Positions 21,031-31,967 of a stretch of DNA of 50,745 nt are shown here, piece after piece. The notes under the pieces are model-generated. The model had not been told where the DNA came from. It saw only the letters and a list, made by a program, of their open reading frames with translations, and made no database searches. Made by a program: the position numbers and the translations under genes. Source of the DNA: Stagonosporopsis chrysanthemi (lineage: Eukaryota > Ascomycota > Dothideomycetes > Pleosporales > Didymellaceae); NCBI GenBank assembly GCA_022560025.1, contig JAFISE010000201.1, positions 1 to 50,745 of the forward strand, written 5' to 3'. The first letter of the stretch is position 1. Every line of letters starts with the position of its first letter.

Positions 21031-23430
21031 CTACTTCCTCGCAGTACTCCTAGCCAACCCCTTAAGGAACGAATTCTTCACACCCTTCACACCCTTCAGC
21101 TCCTTATTCCTACTCTTATTCGTCTCGAGATACGCCATATCCTGACCGCCCGAGTACTCACTAAGCGCACCGGCCGTCCTCCTCACCGCGCCCTTCTTCT
21201 TCTTCCCAATCGTACTTGCATAGCTTGAACCAAACGAGTCGCCCTGGATCGTCTCGGTCTTTGCATCCTCGTCCTTCGCAAGTAGAACGTCCATGAGCAG
21301 TTCGCGGCGGTCCTGGGGTGTGTTGAAAGCGAGATTTGCGTGGTTCTCAAGGCCTTCCAAGCGCGTGATGACCTTGAAGGCGTAGCCCTGGTCGACGAGG
21401 AAAGCTTGGCGTTTGGACGAGTAAAACATCTCGTCTGTGTCTTTGGAGACGAGCGAGTAGAAGAAGGCATTGAAGCCTTCGTCGTTACGACGCTTGGCGC
21501 GAAGGATGCGGCCGAGGCGTTGTGCTTCCTGACGGCGCGAGCCGTAGTGCGAGGAGATCTGAATAAGACAGGTGGCTTCAGGAAGGTCGAGACTGGTGTC
21601 ACCGATCTTGGAAAGGAAGATGGTGTTTACGAGGGGGTTGTGCTGGAAGTTTTCGAGGATGCGCAGACGCTCATTTTGTGGGGTGGCGCCGTAAATGTAC
21701 GCTTTGCCTAGCTTTCGAGAATATTTCTCAAGAGCGTAGACGTTATCGGAGAATACGATAATCTTGTCTCCGCGGGACTCGTGGTAGTCAATGAGGAATT
21801 GACAAGCTTGGAACTTTCGAGGATTCATGATGGACAGAAGCGCTCGCTTTTGCAGCGACGCGGGCTTGAGCCATTCCTGGTAGAATTCGGGAGTCATCTG
21901 GCACCATACCTCGGCGCACTGCACTCTGGCAATATGGCCTTGCTCTGAAAGCTCCTGCCAGTTAGCCTCGTACAGCTTTGGTCCGACCAAGAAGTTGAGA
22001 TCATCGATCTTGTCGTCTTCTCGCAACAGTGTAGCGGTAAGTCCGAGCTTTGCGTGAGACGCGATCTGGTATGTGACCTTCTTGAAGATGTTGGCGGGCA
22101 CTACATGCACTTCATCAGCTATCAGCAACCCCCATTCCCGCTCTTTGATGAAGTTCATGACCTTCTCGGCGTCGTACGATCGCTTCTGGACGGTACTGAT
22201 CATGGAATACGTGCTGATGATGATGCCAGCATTGCGAGGAAAGACATTCTTGTTGTCTGCGGTAAAGACAGCGATATCTTCCGGGTTGATGTTGGACCAT
22301 TTGATGAACTCAGCTCTCCATTGAACAACACTCATAGCACTTGTGCAAAGGACGATGACGGACTTCTTGACACCGCACGCTGCTGTTATACCAACAAGTG
22401 TTTTACCGGCGCCGCAAGGCAAGACGATGATACCCGATCGAGCCCGAGAGTTTGAGAACATCTTACTCAAGGCTTTCTCCTGATAGTAACGAATTTGAGC
22501 GTGTGGCTTGAGATCAATCTCAAGGTTCGGGTTCTTCATGTCATTGTTGAAATCATACTCCTCAGTGAGAGGGAGGCCTATTGCTCGACACCGCTTGACG
22601 ACGCGTTCTCTTTCATCACTCTTGATCTGGAATGAGTGGACCTGGGCTATCTCGTCATCATCATCATCCTCTCGCAATGTCGCAATCATTTCCGCGGGTG
22701 CTGGTTCCGCGCCGGATGCTTGTACGATTTGATTTGCTCCGGCAGCCAGCTTCGTACCAGGGATAGCCATCTGCCCAATCTTCGGGGCAGCCTCCTTGAT
22801 CAGACCGTCGGTCTGATCTGCCCTGCACTCAGCAACAATCGGGTCACGCAAAAGCTTATTCAAGATGGTGGGGTCTTCACTTTCGATGAATGAAAGCGTT
22901 TTCTTCAGCACGATCTTTGCCTTGCCGAAAGCTGAAGTAGACTTCTCGATGAATTGTATCAGGGAGTCCGACAAGGCTGTCTTGGAGTACCTGTCAAGCT
23001 TATCGATAATTTCCTGGCTCGAGTGACCAACACTAACGGCAGCGAATAGACTGTGTGTGGTGAGCTGATACTCGTGCATCTTTGACACGCGCGATTGCGG
23101 TTCAGCAATGTTGATCAAGAAGTCCTGAGCCTCATCAAAGAGAGGGTGGAAGGACTCGATGATGATGCCTCCCGCGTCGTTTACCCAGAGAGGGCGATTC
23201 TGCTGGTCTGGCTTCAACGGTGCATGCGACTGATCAGACTTCCGGAACAAATGAGCAGCGGCGTCCTTGGGCTGCGCAGCCCGCGCCCGCTTGGTCATGG
23301 CTTTGACATCGAACTGATCCTTGAGTGTATCGAATGTCTCCTGGTCGCTCATGGGACCGACATCGTCGTCGCCGTACGCATCTTCAGCCTCGGCCTCGGC
23401 CGCTGTCTGTAGCTTGCGTTTGGGCGGCAT
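21031..23430 (-). CDS. SSL2: TFIIH DNA helicase/translocase XPB (Ssl2/Rad25)
   Basis: ATP-dependent 3'-5' DNA translocase of TFIIH, needed for promoter opening by RNA polymerase II and for nucleotide-excision repair in the nucleus. Single exon, 799 residues, close to the family's usual size. Visible motifs: the N-terminal XPB domain from about residue 75 (HPLFDEAQDFLINIAEP), Walker A PCGAGKT (338-344), DEVH box (439-442), the XPB-specific RED motif in TATLLREDDKI (470-472), and helicase motif VI SHYGSRRQEAQRLGRILR. The N-terminus is basic (MPPKRK) with an acidic patch, the C-terminus Lys/Arg-rich. It is transcribed divergently from the HID1-like gene. Confidence 0.97.
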   Translation of the reverse strand: MPPKRKLQTAAEAEAEDAYGDDDVGPMSDQETFDTLKDQFDVKAMTKRARAAQPKDAAAHLFRKSDQSHAPLKPDQQNRPLWVNDAGGIIIESFHPLFDEAQDFLINIAEPQSRVSKMHEYQLTTHSLFAAVSVGHSSQEIIDKLDRYSKTALSDSLIQFIEKSTSAFGKAKIVLKKTLSFIESEDPTILNKLLRDPIVAECRADQTDGLIKEAAPKIGQMAIPGTKLAAGANQIVQASGAEPAPAEMIATLREDDDDDEIAQVHSFQIKSDERERVVKRCRAIGLPLTEEYDFNNDMKNPNLEIDLKPHAQIRYYQEKALSKMFSNSRARSGIIVLPCGAGKTLVGITAACGVKKSVIVLCTSAMSVVQWRAEFIKWSNINPEDIAVFTADNKNVFPRNAGIIISTYSMISTVQKRSYDAEKVMNFIKEREWGLLIADEVHVVPANIFKKVTYQIASHAKLGLTATLLREDDKIDDLNFLVGPKLYEANWQELSEQGHIARVQCAEVWCQMTPEFYQEWLKPASLQKRALLSIMNPRKFQACQFLIDYHESRGDKIIVFSDNVYALEKYSRKLGKAYIYGATPQNERLRILENFQHNPLVNTIFLSKIGDTSLDLPEATCLIQISSHYGSRRQEAQRLGRILRAKRRNDEGFNAFFYSLVSKDTDEMFYSSKRQAFLVDQGYAFKVITRLEGLENHANLAFNTPQDRRELLMDVLLAKDEDAKTETIQGDSFGSSYASTIGKKKKGAVRRTAGALSEYSGGQDMAYLETNKSRNKELKGVKGVKNSFLKGLARSTARK

Positions 23431-23927
23431 GCTCGCAGGGTACGCACGCGCTGCAGCGCGCTGGGACTTTGCGTTTGTCCTATATACGGCGGCGTTCGCG
23501 AACGTAGGCGGCAGTGTTTATTTACGCGGGCGAGATCACAACGGCGAAAGTGCGACGGGTGAAAGGTGAGTGAGAAGGAGAGCAGTAAGAGTGGCGGAGG
23601 TGCCTGGAAGTGTATCAGAGGCGGTAGTGGTTACGTCAGCAGCAGTCTACTATGGTGCACTCGGCGGCGCAGTCGTCTAGGCTTCAGCAGACGTAAGTGA
23701 ATATCACGAAAACCGAGCGTTGACAGTTGAGATGCTTTGCATGTGCAACGGCTTCGTCACTGTCGCGCGACGCGCTGGGTAAGCATGTGAGGCGTAAGAT
23801 GTGCAGGCTTGGCCGAGAGGCGGCGTTTGCCTTGTTTGCACCGCCGACGTCAGGGTGTCTCCTTCAATAGCACCGATACCACACATGCTTCTCGCAATGC
23901 GCACATGAACCCGTGACATGCATTCCA
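23431..23927. promoter_or_regulatory. Bidirectional promoter between SSL2 and HID1-like gene
   Basis: About 500 bp separate the two divergent start codons. No obvious TATA box was found. Both genes are housekeeping in type, so a shared promoter is likely. Confidence 0.6.
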
Positions 23928-26894
23928 ATGGGCGCGTCCGACTCGAAACTCACCTTCAAGCAGGGCATATTCCGCCTGTCGGAGCCTGAGCAGATCCCCG
24001 CCGACGATGAATACTGGACCGGCTTCTGGGAGCTGCCAGAGAGCAGCGAGGACATCTTCTCGCTCTTCTCCCCAGCCGACATACGGCGCACGCGGGACAA
24101 CAACCTCGCCAACCTCGAAACGCTCATCCTCGCCGTCACCTCGCGCCTCGTTGTTCTGCGCAACCACCCCTCCTTCCCCGATCCCGAGCTCGCCCCCGAG
24201 CGCGATGCGCTCAACTGCATACGGGTGCTGACGAGGCTGCTGCCGTTCATCTACGAGGCCGACTACCTGGAGTCATGGGAAGACACCTTCTTCTGGGCGG
24301 AGCGCAGGAAGCGCAGTCGGCGAGGCCAGCTGCGGAAGAGCGAGGTCATCTTCGACGAGTCTGACCCTGACCCTGACCCGACACCAACCGAAGCTGAGCC
24401 CGAGTTCACAAAAGCGAAGCCGCTGGCAGAGGAGATTATCGATACGCTGATCGATATGCTGTTCTTCTCCGAGTTCACGCTGCCAAAGGTCCCAGCTGGC
24501 AAGAACAAGGTCTCGTATGCGATATGGCAGAGTGGCGTTGGCTGCAACACACCCGTGGCCTCGACCAAGGAGTTCGAGAGCAATAGGACCGAGATTTTGC
24601 GGCTCTTGCTTGCATTTGCCAGCAAGTCCATGTACATGTCGGCTGGTACGCAGATCGAACAAAATTGTGACACGCAGCATCACTGACGCACATCAGCTAT
24701 ACTACCGGTAAAGGGTGTTAGAGCTATCACGTATATGGCCACATGTCCGGAGAAGCAAGTCGTTTTGTCCGTGCTTTGTTCAATGTTGAATACAGTAAGC
24801 CTTCTTCTCCTCACCCCAGCACTTGCGCTGACGCCTGCAGACTCTGAAGTACAACCCTGCGACGTGGCGTGTGCCGTACGACCACGTCGTCTTCAAAGAC
24901 CAAAGGCAAATACTAGTCACATATTGCCTGCAGCTTCTTTTGGTGCTGATACTGTATCCTATCCCTGAGACCGGCAACGGACCTGCGCCAAAGAACTTCT
25001 TCAGGCATTTCCTAGGTCGTCTCCATCGCCCACAAGATTTCCAATTTCTCGTCGACGGCATGACGAGGATACTCAATCAGCCTGTATGTCACCTTGCTAA
25101 TTGTGTTCCCGCTCAGAGCTTACCATGACTAGCTGCAAGCAAACTCTTCGTATCTGCCTGGTAGCCACAAGTCGTTGACATGGGCACCCGAGATGATTAT
25201 GCTGTTCTGGGAGGCATTGCAATGCAACAAGCGTTTCCGATCCTTCATCATCGACACAGACAGAGCCCATGACTTCGTCGTGCTGGTGCTGTACTATGCA
25301 ATCGACCAGCGCAATGATCCTTCAAAGCAAGGTCTAGTGCGCATGTGTGTTTTCGTACTGCAGACCTTGAGTGTAGAACCACAATTTGGCAGGAATCTTA
25401 ACAAGACGTTCGAGGGGCAAGAATCACTGCCGCTGAGCATACGGATACCGAACTTCCACGGCACATATGCCGACTATGTCATTACTGTAAGATTGGTGCG
25501 CCAACGTGCACACATCAGCTAATCATCGCAGTCCATCTACACGCTGCTCACCACCGGCAAAGGCAAGCTGGAGCCAATATACCCAGCCCTGCTCGCGATT
25601 CTGAACAATATCGCTGCCTATGTACAAAACCTGGGTCGCGCACCGAGTTCGAAGTTGTTACAGCTTTTTGCGTCCATGTCATCGCCCAGTTTTCTCCTGG
25701 CTAACGACAACAATCACACCCTCCTGCACTCTTTGCTGGAAGCGATCAATGCTATCGTCGAACACCAATACCAACGTGAGTCGTGTCTTGCTTCATTCGA
25801 TCGGTCGCTAACCGGGTTCGCCAGATAACTCCAATCTTATCTATGCGATCATAAGATCAAAGAAGAGGTTCCAGGCGCTCCGCGACTTCACACTCGAGAG
25901 CGGGCAAGAGGAGATTGAGCGCCAGAATCAGCTGCGCAAAGAGGGTAATGGAGCGGAGCTGTCCAGACAGACATCCATTGACAGCCTACGAAGCCCCACA
26001 GGTGCCCGAACACCCTCCTTGGGCAATGTACCAGAAGAGAACAGTGCTTTTGCCATCGGCAGTGACGATGAAGAATCAGATGCAGAAGAGACCAGCCCAC
26101 CGGCGCAACCGACATCGCCAGTGCAGTCACCACCCTCGGGTGGTTCACGTGGAGCATCGCGAAGCGCATCAATAGCCTCTTCGGTCGACGATACTGTACC
26201 CCTTCAATTACGAGGCATGTCTGAGAAAGCCCGTGGCAAGATGCCCGTCGGTCAGCCCACTTTCTCGCGCCAAAACAGTATGACAAGCCTTGCCAGCGTA
26301 ACCGCCACCCCAAGTCTGGGGCTCAACGAGTTTTTTACACCTTCAGTGACATGGGTAAGCACTATTCTTGGCTTACAGCCCCATTTTCAACATACTGATA
26401 AGAGACAGCTCGAGTCTTGGCTCTCTGAGCTCCCTCTTCATACAACCCTGATGCTCATTCAAACTCTCTCATCTCTTCTCACGTCGAGTACCGACACTAC
26501 AGCCGCGCTCAACGTCATTAAAACTACCGAAGTTCCTTCCATCGAGCCTTCGCCAATCCGCGTGCACCTCTTTGAATGGTCGACCCTCAGCCTAGGCTGG
26601 TACGAGTCTCTTCTTTGGGGCTTTGTATTCGCAAGCGAGATGGTAGTTGCCAGGGGTACTGCGGGGGTCTGGAATAATACCAGCATCAGATTATTCAGAG
26701 TCCAACAGGGCGAGAGTCAAGCGCCTAGCCTGTTGGCCCCTCGGGGTGCAGTGGATGCGGTTGGCAGCAACCTGGTGCAAAGGATTGGGAGCTTGAATCT
26801 CAGAGGCGCTGTACCGGGAGCAAACCAGACAGCCGGACAGACAGGAAGGACGAGTGGAGGTGGCGGCGCGCAGACAGGCGTCAGGGACGTATAG
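23928..26894 (+). CDS. HID1 domain protein (HID-1/Ftp105/Ecm30 family), seven exons
   Basis: Peripheral Golgi/trans-Golgi protein family acting in vesicle sorting. Exons 23928-24645, 24697-24794, 24841-25083, 25133-25486, 25532-25775, 25825-26354, 26409-26894; 890 residues. The ATG at 23928 gives MGASDSKLTFKQGIF, a typical HID1 N-terminus with Gly2 available for N-myristoylation, as known for the family. Further blocks: GVRAITYMATCPEKQVVLSV, HRPQDFQFLVDGM, NNIAAYVQNLGRAPSSKL, SNLIYAIIRSKKRF and ESWLSELPLHT. Residues around 600-720 are a Ser/Pro/acidic low-complexity insert (DDEESDAEE). The last intron (26355-26408, 54 bp) is in frame with no stop, so simple ORF calling would retain it. Confidence 0.92.
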
Positions 26895-27398
26895 CCTGTC
26901 AATTACTGCGATGTCTCTCCGCATATTGCACAGAACACTACTCAGGGCCGCGCAGTTCGGCCTCGCCTACTACCATCACTCGAGGCTGCCTGCACTCTGA
27001 TTGGCGTGCCTGGCGGCGCCTCGCTTCCTACCCGCAATGCGGAAAGTGGTATGTCGATCGCCAGACCCTGAGTGGCGCTGCACAGCCACGGTGTGGCAAC
27101 AACTATACCAACCCTAGCGCCTCGGACGAACGTAGCACAGTACAACGAATAGCAGCTCACGAAATATCGAAAATTCAATCTAGACTCTATTTTCGACTGC
27201 GACTACGACGTGAGAACGCGTGGACTATATGCATGCCTGACGTACTCTAGTATGTCACTACTAGATACGGAAATGCCTGGCTTCTGCTGGCAGTTTCGCG
27301 CTCTGAGTTCCATATACTCAGGCCTCCACTGGGCGTGATACCTGCCGTTCTGAACTGGTATACACTATGTGAACTCCAACGTTGCTCCTTAGCATCTA
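26895..27398. other. Intergenic region, nothing recognised
   Basis: About 500 bp between the HID1-like gene and the epoxide-hydrolase-like gene, with only short ORFs. Confidence 0.6.
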
Positions 27399-29061
27399 AT
27401 GGTACTTCTGTCCAGCTTGTCACTAATCACGATGCACCGCAGCATGCAGACCATCCAGGAGGACATTGACGCTATCGTACCGTACAGCATGCATGTCTCC
27501 TCACGGTACCTCGACCTGACAAAACAGAAACTAGAGCTCACGCGTTTGCCGAAGGAGAACGAAAACCTCGGCACAGACGAGCAATGGGCCATGGGGACAC
27601 CAAAGAGTGTGCTCGAGCCGCTACTGGATCACTGGTAAGTTTTACATACTGTGCACCGTGATGAGAAGAAGTGTATAATGACAAGACTGCAGGCTGGAGA
27701 CATATGACTGGCGCGCCTCCGAGGAGTACTTCAATGCCACACTCCCACAATTCCGGACTCTAGTGTCCCTTCCACCAGCTCCTGCATGGGGGGAAGGAAA
27801 AGAAAGGACTGGAATACGCACGCATTTCGTGCACTTACGCTCTGCCCAAGCCTCCGCCTATCCTCTCCTCTACATTCACAATTGGCCTGGGAGCTTCATC
27901 GAGGCCGCGCGCATTATCCCGCTACTAAGCAACCATGCTTCCTCATCCACATCATCAAGTACACCAGAACTCCAGACCTTCCACGTCGTCTGCCCCAGCA
28001 TTCCTGGCTTCGGCTTCAGCGACGCAAGCACCGACCCCTCCTTTGGAATCGCTAGCGCGGCGGAAGTGTTTGCGGGTCTCATGCGGCGCCTAGGATACGA
28101 TGACTACGTTGTCTGCGCTGGCGGATGGGGACTTGAAGTCGCGCGTGCTTTGGCAGCACGCGAGGAGGGTAAGGTGCGCGGCGTATTCACGTGGAATCCG
28201 GTGTTCACGAGACCGACGCTGAAGAACCAGGTTGCGACGTGGATAAAGTGGCAGGTCGCTCGAATCACGCGCGCAAGGTGGCCGGCATTGGGCTTTGGGT
28301 ACGTGCCGTCTGAGGTAGAGATACAGCAAGAAAAGCATAATGGAGAAAGGAGAAGGAAGGACGGTCGGCCCATGGGCCCAGCTTTACACCAATTGCTCGC
28401 CAGCAGACCTCAGACATTTGCGTTCTCGCTCTGTGATTCCCCCATCGGTCTTCTGGCCCTTCTGCTCGATCTTATACCTGCACACCGCTCCACGCAACCT
28501 CTTACCGCCCGTCCGCGCTCGCCATTCCTGGACCCTGGAGAACTCGAAATGCAAGACCGCGATCGCGGTGTTGAGGCCGGAGTTGCGGGACACGAGCGCA
28601 TGCGCTCTGACGAGACGGTAAGAGCGACTCAAGATGGTACAGCTATCGCGCACCCTGAGAAGCGAGTGTGGACGGCCACCGATATCCTGAATTGGACAAT
28701 GATGTGTGTCTTCCCCTTTATCCAGCTCTACACATATTTTGTCGTAGACTATGCTAACGCACCTAGGATGTGGCTGCCCGGCGCCGAATCAGGGTTACGC
28801 TGGCTGCGGCGTGCTGATATCGAAAGTTCATCTCTAGCAAGACGGGCATACCTCCCTATCCCTTTGGGCATCAGCACGTTTCGCTCACGTGGCGGTTCGT
28901 CACCAATCATGTGGGGGGCCGCGGAATGGGACATCAGATGGGTCAGAAGGAGGGAAAGCAGCGCTGAAACGCCAGTATGGGAGGTGCCAGAGCTGCTGGT
29001 TGGCGATGTGAGGGAGTGGGTTGGGGGGTTGCTTAGGAGGGGGAGTGACATGGCGGTCTGA
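27399..29061 (+). CDS. Epoxide hydrolase-like alpha/beta-hydrolase, probable pseudoenzyme
   Basis: Exons 27399-27634 and 27693-29061; 534 residues if the first in-frame ATG after the TAG at 27390 is used (27432 or 27444 are also possible). The N-terminal EHN domain is clear (YLDLTKQKLELTRLPKE, LLDHWLETYDWRASEEYFN), followed by an alpha/beta-hydrolase fold (PLLYIHNWPGSF, VCPSIPGFGFS, ASRPQTFAFSLCDSPIGLLA, EVPELLVGDVREWV). In active members the nucleophile sits in a GGDWG motif; here the DNA at 28120-28131 reads GGWG with no Asp. The oxyanion motif HGWPG is HNWPG, and the C-terminal GGHFAALE is replaced, so the catalytic His is missing too. A variable insert of about 75 residues follows DSPIGLL. 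The frame is intact, so this looks like a retained non-catalytic protein rather than a broken gene. Confidence 0.8.
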
Positions 29062-29817
29062 GTGCGATGGTGAAGTGTTTATTGGCGTATACAGGCTTTA
29101 TATGGGAGGACAGCGTCACGGTTGTACATAGAGACGTGCTTGGCTATTGTAATAAGGCTGGTCCTAATTCCAAACTGCAACAGATGGGAATGATTGCAAC
29201 GTTGAGTGTGGGTGAGACGTAGTTGCATCATCAGCAAAATTCCACATGTCAATCGCAAGTTTCTCGCAACCTATAGTGACTGATGGAACCATTGAATAGG
29301 TTTATTCGATGCTTGCTTCTAGCGACAGCGTGGGAAGTTTCCATGTCGTGTCACAACAATGCCCGATCGATTGGACTGTCGGTGTGTCGTGGGGAATAAC
29401 GGGCCGGATCGTCGATCAACGAGGTCCAGCTCCAGCCACACTGCCACAGAAGCGGCGGGCGGTGACGTTGGGCCAACACGCCTCTGCAGATTTTCTTCCC
29501 ACACGCGACCCTTTTGCGTTCCAAAGAACACCACAGCAGTGATCGCTGTGACCTGCTCTCCAAAAGAAAAGCCCTAGGCTCAGCGTACGTTGTTTACCGT
29601 CTCTCCGCCGTCCGGCCTCTGTCTCTTGGCCGCCCGCATTCACGAAAATTCGCACAGGAGCTCACATTTGCGCCCAACAGCAATTGCACAGTCCACCACA
29701 GTCCACGCCGCGTGCGCCCTCGACATCGTCAAGCTGGCAGCCCTATCCACCACGTCCTTCAATACTGCATAGGCTACAACAGCCCGCAGACAACTTTCCC
29801 CCGCCCCATTCCGCTTT
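29062..29817. other. Intergenic region and probable distal 5' leader of SPE2
   Basis: No gene seen. From about 29362 on there is no ATG at all until the upstream ORF at 29818. The pyrimidine-rich part from about 29560 probably contains the SPE2 transcription start. Confidence 0.5.
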
Positions 29818-29952
29818 ATGCGTCAAGAGGATCTGGTACGCTTTCTGTCCAAGCCTGCGAAGTGAGTCTCGTCTCCACCGCGCGATCCCTGCACCTAGCT
29901 CTTTCACCTCTACCATTGTTAGTGTCTGCTAACATCTGCCAGGCCTAGATAA
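29818..29952 (+). promoter_or_regulatory. Upstream ORF in the SPE2 leader, split by an intron
   Basis: The only ATG between 29362 and the SPE2 start. Spliced (29818-29861 joined to 29943-29952) it encodes 17 residues, MRQEDLVRFLSKPAKPR; unspliced it stops after KPAK. AdoMet decarboxylase genes of animals and plants are known to be repressed by polyamines through upstream ORFs, so a similar role is plausible. Confidence 0.5.
29862..29942 (+). other. Predicted 5' UTR intron of SPE2
   Basis: Donor GTGAGT, branch-point TGCTAAC and acceptor CTGCCAG, 81 bp. It interrupts the upstream ORF near its 3' end, changing its last residues from a stop after KPAK to KPAKPR. Confidence 0.55.
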
Positions 29953-30365
29953 CACCCGCTGCTCCCACGCCCGCCACATCCACCCTTTCACCCCCACTGA
30001 GCAGATCCCTCGTCTGCTGGTCCCGATACTTTGACAGGGTATCGGAATCTAGTCGGTCGAGGCGCAACGACTGACACCATTCCGCGGCGCAAAGCCTCGT
30101 ATCTTCCCCCCAACTCTCGACCTCCCTAACGTCCTCTACGGTCGTTTCCCGCATCACACGCCTGCTGCTGGCACCAGCCAGCCTCTTCGAACCTAGTCCC
30201 TCGTGGGCCTTCTCTTCTCAGCCAAGCACCGCATTGCTTGTCTGAGCAGCAGACTGTGCTTCACTGCTTGTCAGTTAGCCGTCCAACCGCTTCTCCGCAA
30301 ACGCGTACCGCGCAAACGCCCAGACACCACCGACCCTACGCGCACCGCCGCCCCGTAGCCAAGAG

Positions 30366-31967
30366 ATGGTCGCTACCGAAATCCCCAAGCACTACACTGC
30401 GTCGCCGTCTTCGCACGTTGGTACGCCAGCTCTGACTATCAACAAGGAGGCTACCATCGACCTTGACTCCTCCAACTCGTTCGAGGGTCCTGAGAAGCTC
30501 CTGGAAGTATGGTTTAGCTCGTCTGCCACCGACCTGCCTGGTCAGGCCGGCCCGCTCGGCCTCAAGAAGGTCTCTGCTGAGGTCTGGAAGGAAATGCTTG
30601 ACCTGGTCAATTGCAAGGTCCTCTCCGTCATCGAGTCTGAGCACGTTGATGCTTACCTGCTCTCTGAATCAAGCATGTTCGTCTTTCCCCACAAGGTCGT
30701 CTTGAAGACCTGTGGTACTACCACTCTCCTTTGGGGTCTCACTCGTCTGTTGGAGATCGCTGCTGTCAACGCCGGCTTTCCTTATGTGCAGCCTGCGCCT
30801 GGTACGGGACTCGCAGCTACTGCTACTCCCTACCGTGTCTTCTACAGCAGGAAGAACTTCCTCCACCCTGAGGCGCAGCAGGGACCCCACCGCAGCTGGC
30901 GCGACGAAGTCCGCTTCTTGGACCAGCGTTTCGAGGGCGGCAGTGCCTACATGATTGGCAAGATGAATGGAGAGCACTGGTACCTCTACATTACCGGCCC
31001 TGACACTACTCTCACTCCTCCTCCCAGCCCCGGCACTGAGGAGGTAGAGCGCCCTGAGACTGAGACAAAGTTTGTGAAGCTGCCCGAGCGCATGCTGCCC
31101 GAGCGCAACACCGACGAAGAGGAGGACGAGACTCTGGAGATACTCATGACTGACCTCGATGAGAAGAACGCCCGTCAGTTCTATCTCGAGGACGCGAGTG
31201 CGGTCGCGGAGGGTCGCTATGTCCAGAGAGCTCGAGAGGCCCGCAAGAACGCTATCCAATCCCTTGGCTCCATCCCTGAGGGCGAGTGCGAGAGCCTTGG
31301 CGGCTCCACTGTCCTGAACTCCACGGCCACGACCCACATCTCCGACGAGAGCTTCGACGTCTTCGAGCAGACCTCCTCAGACCACTCCGGCTTCAACTCG
31401 GACGAGGAGCTCACCTTCCCCGAGGAGCTGACCACCGAGGGTCACACGCTCGGCACCGTCGTCTCGGAGCACTGCGGCCTCGCCGACGTCTACCCCACGT
31501 CCAAGTACCCCGACGCCCGCATCGATGCCTACCTCTTCACGCCCTGTGGCTTCTCCGCCAACGGCGTCGTGCCCGCCCCTGGCGGCGCCCCCAACGGCTC
31601 CAAGAAGGGCTCCGACGCAACCCACTACTTCACCGTGCACGTCACGCCCGAGCCACACTGCTCATACGCCTCGTTCGAGACCAACGTACCCGCGCGCCAG
31701 AGCGGCCGCGAGACCGCCGACGTGATTGAGCACGTCATTGGCATCTTCAAGCCCGGTCGCTTCAGCATCACGCTGTTCGAGGCCAAGCCCAGCCCAGACG
31801 AGTTGCCCGGCAAGAATCTCGAGAAGAGCAAGCGCGTCGAGTCCATCCCTGGTTACCGCAGGGTCGATCGCATCGTGCATGATCTGGAGGGATATGATTT
31901 GGTGTTCAGGTACTATGAGAGGGATGACTGGAAGGGCGGAAAGCCGAGGTTGGGAGAGCTTTTCTAG
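30366..31967 (+). CDS. SPE2: S-adenosylmethionine decarboxylase proenzyme
   Basis: Makes decarboxylated AdoMet, the aminopropyl donor for spermidine and spermine; cytosolic. Single coding exon, 533 residues, longer than the roughly 400 of yeast Spe2 because of inserts. The self-cleavage site is in YLLSESSMFV: cleavage before Ser102 would leave the pyruvoyl group on the alpha chain. Other family blocks are FEGPEKLLEVWF near the N-terminus, LKTCGTTTLLWGLTRLLEIA, NFLHPEAQ.PHRSWRDEV, GSAYMIGKMNGEHWYLY, and DAYLFTPCGFSANG with HYFTVHVTPEPHCSYASFETN in the second half. The insert around 210-350 is acidic and disordered. The long, ATG-poor, CT-rich leader with one upstream ORF suggests translational control by polyamines. 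Confidence 0.96.
   Translation: MVATEIPKHYTASPSSHVGTPALTINKEATIDLDSSNSFEGPEKLLEVWFSSSATDLPGQAGPLGLKKVSAEVWKEMLDLVNCKVLSVIESEHVDAYLLSESSMFVFPHKVVLKTCGTTTLLWGLTRLLEIAAVNAGFPYVQPAPGTGLAATATPYRVFYSRKNFLHPEAQQGPHRSWRDEVRFLDQRFEGGSAYMIGKMNGEHWYLYITGPDTTLTPPPSPGTEEVERPETETKFVKLPERMLPERNTDEEEDETLEILMTDLDEKNARQFYLEDASAVAEGRYVQRAREARKNAIQSLGSIPEGECESLGGSTVLNSTATTHISDESFDVFEQTSSDHSGFNSDEELTFPEELTTEGHTLGTVVSEHCGLADVYPTSKYPDARIDAYLFTPCGFSANGVVPAPGGAPNGSKKGSDATHYFTVHVTPEPHCSYASFETNVPARQSGRETADVIEHVIGIFKPGRFSITLFEAKPSPDELPGKNLEKSKRVESIPGYRRVDRIVHDLEGYDLVFRYYERDDWKGGKPRLGELF

Noticed and set aside
31286..31729. Plus-strand ORF of 147 codons inside SPE2
   Set aside because: Arg/His-rich out-of-frame shadow of the AdoMet decarboxylase coding sequence.
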